Of a DNA stretch of 64,000 nt, positions 58,800-64,000 are shown one piece after another; the stretch's first letter is position 1; each line of letters begins with the position of its first letter. Made by a program: the position numbers and the translations under genes. A model generated the notes under the pieces. It was not told the DNA's origin. It worked only from the letters and a program-made list of their open reading frames with translations, and ran no database searches. The DNA is from UBA7703 sp963667195 (lineage in GTDB: Bacteria; Bacillota; Clostridia; Christensenellales; CAG-138). Location: NCBI GenBank assembly GCA_963667195.1, contig OY762962.1, positions 1,302,001 to 1,366,000 on the forward strand, in the 5' to 3' direction.

Positions 58800-60761
58800 G
58801 TGCAGCAGAGCGAACCCAAACGCACATCCATCAAAGGCTTCCTGCGTTACTTCGGCTTCCCGCTTCTCGGCGGAGCCGTCATGGTTCTCGCGTTTCTTGT
58901 CCTGCAGTCCCAGGTTGTCAAGGAGATTCGCAAGGGAACCTATCAAATTCTCATGGACGCAGCACGGCAGCAATCCATCGCGCTGGAGCGGTTTGTGGAT
59001 ATGCTGACCACGCGCGTTCGTTTGATTGCAGACTACGACGCGGATACCGGCCCGAATACGCTGGTCGAATCGCTCCGCACCGAGCTTGGAAACGAAGTGA
59101 AGAATGTCGAAGTGGGCTATGCAAACTCCGCGGGATATCTGCTATACAGTGACCAAAAGGAAAGATACGTAGGCACGGAAGACTGGTTTACCGATAGCCT
59201 CGCTGGCCAGACGATTGTATCCACAGACAACCGGAGCACGGAAAGCGACACGCCGGCTGTGCGCGTCAGTTCGTATGTGAGAGACCAGTTCGGCAACAGC
59301 GGCGTACTATTTACGACGTTGGGCAACCAGAACTTCTCAGGCGTCCTCAAAACGCTCGCGTATGACGGCGCTGCCAACACGTTTGTGAGCGACGAGAACG
59401 GCGTGATTCTGTTTGTGGAAAACGGCATGCAAACGGTGCACGTTGGCGAGCGCGTCAAAGAGTACATCAACAACAGCGCGCTGGACACGATGACGACAGT
59501 CGATCAGCTCAAGCAACAGCTGATGCAGGAAAAGATCGTCACCTTCCATTTCAAGGCATCCAACCAGACCTATTATGCGGTTTGCGAGAAAATAGAAGCG
59601 TATAACTGGTATGTCGTCACGCTGGTACCGGGCAACATTGCGGACGCAATCGCATGGCGCGTGAGTGAATACCAGATCATCATGCTGCTCATCATTCTGC
59701 TCGTCGGGGCAACGATGGCGGCGCAGTCCTACCGCCACGAGCGGGAAACGGTTGCGAAGCTGGAGGCCGACAAAGATTTGCTACGCCAGAGCGCCGAACG
59801 GTATCAACTCATTTCTCAGCTTTCCAATGAGGTGTTTTTCCATATCCCGCTGGATACGGGGATCATTTCGTTTAACGACAGCTTCGGGTCGATGTTTGGC
59901 GCACACGCACCCGTGTGTTCGATCGACCGTCCGCAGGAGTGCGAGAGCCTCTTTTATGAGGGAGACAAGGAGATCTTTCTGCGGCTGATCAACCAACTGC
60001 GCGCAGGCGACGAGGAAGCGCACGCGGAATTGCGCATGATCGGCCCGCGCGGTGCCGTCCGCTGGAAGCGCGTGGAGGTATTCGCGGTGCTCAACCAGGA
60101 GAAGCAGGCGGTATTGCTTGTCGGGAAAATCGCGGACATCCACCGCCAGAAGCGGAGCATGCAGCGCCTGATTCGACAGGCGGACAGCGACCCGCTCACG
60201 GGTCTCCTCAACCGCGGCGCGATGGAGCGCGAGATCAAGGCGTTTCTCGCGGGCGAAGGCTCACGGGGGAATCATGCGCTCTTCATGCTGGATTTTGACA
60301 ACTTCAAGTCGGTCAACGATACGCTGGGCCACGCGAAAGGCGATCAGCTCTTGACCCAGTTCGCAAACGGCATGCGGAGGCTGTTTCGCGCCGGAGACTT
60401 TCTCTCGCGCATCGGCGGCGATGAATACATGATATTCATCAAATTCGCGCAGGACGACCAGATGATTCTTGACAAGGCGGAGGCACTCAGAGACGAGATG
60501 GCGCAGCTCAGCCGCAAGATCGGCATTCCGGTGTCGATCAGCGTCGGCATCGCGGTGTTTGACCGCGATGGGAATACGTTTGAAACGCTCTACAAGCTCG
60601 CGGATAAGGCGCTCTATCAGGTGAAGCGCAGCGGCAAAAACGCGATTGCGTTTGTGTCCGCGCCGCCGGAAACACATATGGATGAGTTGCAGCAACAGAA
60701 CGAAGGCGGCGCGCCAGCATCCGTCGAAACCGGAAGCGGAAACGCCGAACATCAACTGTAG
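58800..60761 (+). CDS. Membrane diguanylate cyclase (dCache-PAS-GGDEF)
   Basis: A 653-residue sensor. Helix one (about residues 15-40) and helix two (about 295-315) bracket an outside dCache-like domain. A coiled linker, a PAS domain (about 330-455) and a GGDEF domain (about 470-630) follow inside. The active motif reads GGDEY (539-543) instead of GGDEF; the RxxD inhibitory site RAGD is at 530-533. Both positions are otherwise normal, so cyclic-di-GMP synthesis is likely. The start is GTG 58800 with AAGGGTGG upstream. The GtrA gene follows in the same frame 18 bp after the amber stop. Confidence 0.92.
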   Translation: MQQSEPKRTSIKGFLRYFGFPLLGGAVMVLAFLVLQSQVVKEIRKGTYQILMDAARQQSIALERFVDMLTTRVRLIADYDADTGPNTLVESLRTELGNEVKNVEVGYANSAGYLLYSDQKERYVGTEDWFTDSLAGQTIVSTDNRSTESDTPAVRVSSYVRDQFGNSGVLFTTLGNQNFSGVLKTLAYDGAANTFVSDENGVILFVENGMQTVHVGERVKEYINNSALDTMTTVDQLKQQLMQEKIVTFHFKASNQTYYAVCEKIEAYNWYVVTLVPGNIADAIAWRVSEYQIIMLLIILLVGATMAAQSYRHERETVAKLEADKDLLRQSAERYQLISQLSNEVFFHIPLDTGIISFNDSFGSMFGAHAPVCSIDRPQECESLFYEGDKEIFLRLINQLRAGDEEAHAELRMIGPRGAVRWKRVEVFAVLNQEKQAVLLVGKIADIHRQKRSMQRLIRQADSDPLTGLLNRGAMEREIKAFLAGEGSRGNHALFMLDFDNFKSVNDTLGHAKGDQLLTQFANGMRRLFRAGDFLSRIGGDEYMIFIKFAQDDQMILDKAEALRDEMAQLSRKIGIPVSISVGIAVFDRDGNTFETLYKLADKALYQVKRSGKNAIAFVSAPPETHMDELQQQNEGGAPASVETGSGNAEHQL

Positions 60762-60779
60762 AACAGGGAGGATACGACA

Positions 60780-61292
60780 ACGCAGGATCAGGAAAAAGAC
60801 TTTGTACAGCAGGCAGAGACGGACAGTGCAGGGGAAACAATCCTAACAGCAAAGTTTACGAAGAAGCAGAATTTTCTGCAGGGGCTCAAGTACTTGCTGT
60901 TCACGACTTCGGCGGGAATCATTCAGGCGGCTTCGTTTGCGCTGCTCAACGAAACTATCCATTGGGATTATTGGCCGAGCTATCTCATCGCGCTGACGCT
61001 GTCGGTGGTGTATAACTTCACGGTCAACCGGAAGTTTACGTTTAAGTCGGCAAAGAACGTGCCGCTTGCGATGACGCAGATCTTCCTCTTCTATGTCGTG
61101 TTTACGCCGCTCTCCACGTGGTGGGGTGAGGCGCTCACGCAGGCAGGCTGGAACGATTACATCGTACTCTTTGGCACCATGGTGATCAACCTGATCACCG
61201 AGTTCAGCGTGTATCGCTTCATCGTTTTCCGCAAACACATGTACACGAACAAAGAAGGACAGGAAGAGCTTGCAAAAATGCAGGCTGAATAA
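60780..61292 (+). CDS. GtrA-family membrane protein, apparent ACG start
   Basis: A protein of about 170 residues with four helices in the GtrA pattern: LKYLLFTTSAGIIQAASFALL, YLIALTLSVVYNFTVNRKFTF, the third helix IFLFYVVFTPLSTWW, and VINLITEFSVYRFIVFRK. GtrA proteins help move lipid-linked sugars across the membrane. No ATG, GTG or TTG occurs in frame before the first helix; the first is TTG 60894 inside it. A strong AGGGAGG site (60765-60771) lies 8 nt before ACG 60780, which I take as the start. A TTG start would cut the natural N-terminus. It sits 18 bp after the GGDEF gene. Confidence 0.78.
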   Translation, partial: TQDQEKDFVQQAETDSAGETILTAKFTKKQNFLQGLKYLLFTTSAGIIQAASFALLNETIHWDYWPSYLIALTLSVVYNFTVNRKFTFKSAKNVPLAMTQIFLFYVVFTPLSTWWGEALTQAGWNDYIVLFGTMVINLITEFSVYRFIVFRKHMYTNKEGQEELAKMQAE

Positions 61293-61309
61293 TAGCAAGT
61301 ACCAACAAA

Positions 61310-61340
61310 AAACCCTCGAACCAATCGTTCGAGGGTTTTT
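61310..61340. terminator. Bidirectional terminator
   Basis: A 12-bp perfect stem (61310-61321 with 61327-61338) and a 5-nt loop with A and T runs. Confidence 0.93.
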
Positions 61341-61388
61341 GTGTTTTGAAACGAAACGGGTTTGGGGGCAACGCCACATACCCTTTTT

Positions 61389-62243
61389 TTATTCCATCGG
61401 CTTAAACCCTTCTCCGTGAACCTCTGTTGCGTCGGTAACGAAGATGAACGCCTCTTTGTCGATCTGCTTGACCGACTTGAGCGTCTGCGAAAACGAGTTG
61501 CGCCGCACGACGAGGATCAGCATGTGCTTATCCCGCCGCGTATAGCCGCCGCGCCCTTGCAGCACCGTGACTCCGTGGCCAAGCTCGTCCGCAAGGAGCG
61601 CAAGGATATCGTCTCCGCGCTCGGTGACGATATAGATCACCTTCGCGTGGTCAACGCCCTGCATGATCGCGTCGATCGTGCGCGAGGTAACGAAGATGGT
61701 CACGATGGAATACAGCGCAACCTCGATGTTGCGGAACACGAATACAGCGAACACGACGACCGTCGCGTCCACGATCAGCAGCAGCGATCCCACCGAGAGA
61801 TTCGGGAACGCGCGGTTGAGTAGCAGGCTGATCAGGTCGGTGCCGCCCGTGGTCGCCCCGCGCACAAAGATGGCTCCCATGCCGACGCCGCACATGACGC
61901 CGCCGAGCACGGAGGCCAGCAGCACATTGTTGCTGTACGGCGGGAGAATCCTCGAAAACAGCTCGATAAAGCCGGAGAGCAAGAGCGTGGTGACGATGGT
62001 CTTTGCCAGCGGGCGAAAGCCCAGCTTCCACCACGCGAGGATGATCAGCGGGATATTGAGCAGCAGCGTCCAGATACCGACCGAGATCGGCGAGATGTAC
62101 GCAAGCGCGGTGGCGAGGCCCGATACGCCTCCGGGCGCGATGTCGTTCGGGATGGTGAAGAGCACCAGCCCCGCCGCGACAAGCGCGCTACCGAAGACGA
62201 ACGAAGCGATATCGAGAATCCAACTGCGAAGGGTTTCTTTCAT
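61389..62243 (-). CDS. YitT-family membrane protein
   Basis: A 284-residue protein with five to six helices (first helix ASFVFGSALVAAGLVLFTIPN) and the YitT-type VRGATTGGTDLISLLLNRAFP segment. A C-terminal cytoplasmic DUF2179 domain follows (about the last 85 residues, VIYIVTERGDDILALLADELGHGVTVLQGRGGYT). DUF2179 domains may bind nucleotides or small ligands. AAGGA lies 9 nt before the ATG. The role of YitT proteins is not settled; transport has been suggested. It is probably transcribed alone or with the M29 gene 66 bp upstream on the same strand. Confidence 0.92.
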   Translation of the reverse strand: MKETLRSWILDIASFVFGSALVAAGLVLFTIPNDIAPGGVSGLATALAYISPISVGIWTLLLNIPLIILAWWKLGFRPLAKTIVTTLLLSGFIELFSRILPPYSNNVLLASVLGGVMCGVGMGAIFVRGATTGGTDLISLLLNRAFPNLSVGSLLLIVDATVVVFAVFVFRNIEVALYSIVTIFVTSRTIDAIMQGVDHAKVIYIVTERGDDILALLADELGHGVTVLQGRGGYTRRDKHMLILVVRRNSFSQTLKSVKQIDKEAFIFVTDATEVHGEGFKPME

Positions 62244-62308
62244 ACGATCACGTCCTTCATGCTCCGAAAACCAGCCGAAAGCGAGACAATCGGCGGGGTG
62301 CGCCGATG

Positions 62309-63430
62309 TTACGGATTCAGTCCCTTGAGCGCGTCAACGGTGAAGATGCCGTCCTTGCGGATCAGCTTTCCGTCAAACCAGATCTCGCCGCCGCCGAACG
62401 CCGCGGTTTGAATGCAGACGATGTCGAGGTGGAGTTGAGACTTGTTGCCGTTGAACGCGTCCGCATAGGCGCAGCCGGGCGTCAGGTGGAAGGAGCCGCC
62501 GATCTTCTCGTCGTAGAGCGTGTTGCCGATGGACTTCGTCACCGCGTTGTTGACGCCGATGGCGAATTCGCCAAGGTATCTCGCGCCCTCGTCCGCGTTC
62601 AGCATCTCGTTGAAGCCCGCGATGTCGCCGTCGCAGCTCGCTTCGTCGATGTGCCCGTTTTTGAAGACGAGGCGGGGGTTGTCAAAGCGCTTGCCATACC
62701 GCATCGCGGGGGTATTGTACTGCACGACTCCGTTTGCGCTGTCACGTACGGGCGCCGTGTAGACCTCGCCGTCGGGAATATTGAGCTCGCCGTTGCAGGG
62801 AACGACGGGGATGTCCTTGATCGAGAAGGTCAGGTCGGTGCCGGGGCCGACGAGGCGCACCATGTCGGTCTTCTCCATGAGCTCCACCAAAGGCCGCATA
62901 TCGCGTCCCATCTGCTCGTAGTCCACGAGGGCCGCGTTGAGGAAGAAATCGAAGAAGTCGTCATAGCACATGCCGGCCTTCTGCGCGTCCGCCTTGGTGG
63001 GCCAGTGCAGATAGACCCAGCGGCGCTCGTCGATGATCTTGTCGCGAAGCGGCCTGCGGAGATTACGGTAGTAGGTCATCGCGGTGGTGTCCACGGCGGA
63101 GAGCTCCGCATCGTTTTCGTCCACGCCGATGTCCACGTGCGCCACCATGTGATCCCAATACTTCGTTTCCCACTCCAGCTGCGCCTCGATGGCGGGGCGG
63201 GCTGCCTCGGGATTCGCGGGATCGATAAAGCCAAAGAACAGGCGGCTGATTTCGTCGTCCGAAAGCTTCACAAACGGCACGGCGCCGATGGCGTGCGCGC
63301 TTTTTTGCAGCGCCTTGATGAGGGGTTTTGCGGGAACACCGCCGTTGATTTCGAAGAGGTCGCCCTTCTTGAGCTTGAGAGAATAGTTTAAGAGCAGATC
63401 GGCCAACCGATCGAGCCGTTCGTCACGCAT
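62309..63430 (-). CDS. M29-family aminopeptidase (thermophilic metalloprotease type)
   Basis: A 373-residue cytoplasmic aminopeptidase. M29 features include the first-domain LADLLLNYSLKLKKGDLFEI, and the metal-site region CNGELNIPDGEVYTAPV, LGEFAIGVN, GGSFHLTPG and LHLDIVC with the expected Glu, Glu, His, His and Asp ligands. It would release N-terminal residues from short peptides, in line with peptide recycling in an anaerobe. A ribosome site (AGGAGG-like) precedes the ATG. The 66-bp gap to YitT has no clear terminator. Confidence 0.93.
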   Translation of the reverse strand: MRDERLDRLADLLLNYSLKLKKGDLFEINGGVPAKPLIKALQKSAHAIGAVPFVKLSDDEISRLFFGFIDPANPEAARPAIEAQLEWETKYWDHMVAHVDIGVDENDAELSAVDTTAMTYYRNLRRPLRDKIIDERRWVYLHWPTKADAQKAGMCYDDFFDFFLNAALVDYEQMGRDMRPLVELMEKTDMVRLVGPGTDLTFSIKDIPVVPCNGELNIPDGEVYTAPVRDSANGVVQYNTPAMRYGKRFDNPRLVFKNGHIDEASCDGDIAGFNEMLNADEGARYLGEFAIGVNNAVTKSIGNTLYDEKIGGSFHLTPGCAYADAFNGNKSQLHLDIVCIQTAAFGGGEIWFDGKLIRKDGIFTVDALKGLNP

Positions 63431-63511
63431 ACTGGTTCCTCCTTATGCACTCTACGCATCATTCTATAGTAAAAACTGGCGAACTTCAACACCTGAAGCG
63501 TGCATAAAAAA

Positions 63512-63533
63512 AGAGAGGGTTTTTCCCCTCTCT
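63512..63533 (-). terminator. Terminator of the partial gene at the right edge
   Basis: An 8-bp stem (63512-63519 with 63526-63533) and a T-run on the minus strand. Confidence 0.85.
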
Positions 63534-63546
63534 GATTTCGTTTGGA

Positions 63547-64000
63547 TCAAGCCCCGTGCGGCGCATCCTTGGGCATTGCTCGCCGCGCGCCGAGGAAGTG
63601 GTCAACCCTTTCGCGATAGTCGCGCAGTCCGGCTACGAACGCGGACTCCGGTTGCAGGGCGAGCAGCAGTTGATTCAGGCTGCGCATAAACTCGTCCTGC
63701 GTGGCGCTGCGCTCGGTTTCGTCCTTGAGGTAAGGCAGCATGCTCTGCGTGCGATAGGCCGCGCTTGCGTGCTCCGCAACCGGCGCAAACTCCTCACAAA
63801 ACGCGTATTCCGCCCGCGCAAGCGGTGAGCAAAGTCGCTTCCAGCGCTGGATGGTCGTGCCCTTGACGGGAGCCAGGCGTTCGCCGCGCAGGATGCTGCC
63901 CGCGCGCTCATCCAACAGCGACAGCGCGCGCATCAGCTCCGGATGCAGCTGCTCGGAGACTGTGTTTGCTTCCGTCCAGCCGGGCAGCAGGGCGCGAATC
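63547..64000 (-). CDS. Unknown helical protein, 3' part (5' end outside window)
   Basis: The frame is open through the right edge and ends at 63547, giving at least 150 residues. The visible part is helical and charged: LHPELMRALSLLDERAGSIL, GTTIQRWKRLCSPLARAEYAF and ATQDEFMRSLNQLLLALQP, ending in a basic tail. No signal peptide or membrane helix is seen in this part. I do not recognise a family. It ends before a terminator, so it is the last gene of its unit. Confidence 0.7.
   Translation of the reverse strand, partial: IRALLPGWTEANTVSEQLHPELMRALSLLDERAGSILRGERLAPVKGTTIQRWKRLCSPLARAEYAFCEEFAPVAEHASAAYRTQSMLPYLKDETERSATQDEFMRSLNQLLLALQPESAFVAGLRDYRERVDHFLGARRAMPKDAPHGA

Noticed and set aside
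58784..58800. T-box-like AGGGTGG sequence before the GGDEF gene
   Set aside because: It is only the ribosome-binding region; no specifier loop, terminator or full T-box consensus is present.

Overview
The window is a GC-rich bacterial chromosome segment, most likely from an anaerobic Bacillota of class Clostridia. Evidence for this: a partial NAD(P)-type [FeFe] hydrogenase, strong AGGAGG-like ribosome sites, sigma-A type promoters, a GlpP antiterminator, YitT, GtrA and VanZ family proteins, an Lsa-type ABC-F protein, and several PAS/GGDEF signalling proteins. The order cannot be fixed from the sequence alone. No insertion sequence, prophage, CRISPR array or rRNA operon was seen. A few AT-richer patches (about 8.1-9.2 kb, 13.6-14.1 kb, 54.7-55.3 kb) look like later acquisitions.

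Layout. 0-7.4 kb: hydrogenase 3' end; an ECF sigma factor with a His-rich membrane protein; a surface protein; a MacA/MacB-like three-gene export operon. 7.5-12.2 kb: a YcxB-like protein; a Panacea (SocA-like) antitoxin with a PemK/MazF-like toxin; a WYL regulator followed by zinc-ribbon, DUF3795, DUF3788 and AlkZ-related genes. 12.2-18.5 kb (minus strand): a zinc-ribbon membrane protein, a small lipoprotein, a CLC antiporter with a TrkA-C tail, and an ECF sigma factor overlapping a membrane-anchored beta-propeller protein. 18.7-20.4 kb: an Lsa-type ABC-F gene behind a 245-nt structured leader with a three-codon upstream ORF. 20.4-32.3 kb: VanZ, DUF2804, HAD, MFS, Gfo/Idh, a PAS-GGDEF protein, HdeD-like, alpha/beta hydrolase, thioredoxin-like, rsmA and a second HAD gene. 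32.4-37.1 kb: glpK, tRNA-Gly(CCC), tuf and a D-Ala-D-Ala carboxypeptidase.

37.4-50.2 kb is a surface polysaccharide locus: a 51-codon membrane peptide, GT14-type transferase, O-antigen-ligase-like protein, CapA-like lipoprotein, GT4 and GT8 transferases. Two unusual secreted/membrane chimeras sit at its two ends; each joins a degenerate PIG-L-like deacetylase domain, two membrane helices and a phosphodiester-glycosidase domain. 50.6-54.7 kb is an amino-sugar operon (nagA, CBM9-like gene, nagB, ROK-like kinase). 54.8-64 kb: GNAT, glpP, Ldh-family dehydrogenase, malic enzyme, a dCache-PAS-GGDEF protein, GtrA (no normal start codon), YitT, an M29 aminopeptidase and a partial unknown gene.

Most interesting signals: the ABC-F attenuator-like leader; the twin chimeras; the Panacea/MazF pair with a palindrome over its promoter; several genes whose -10 element lies 6 nt from the ATG, suggesting leaderless mRNAs; an ACG start candidate for GtrA; and a tandem hairpin repeat with a compensatory base-pair change. 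Gene functions are inferred from motifs and remembered family features. No database search was run.
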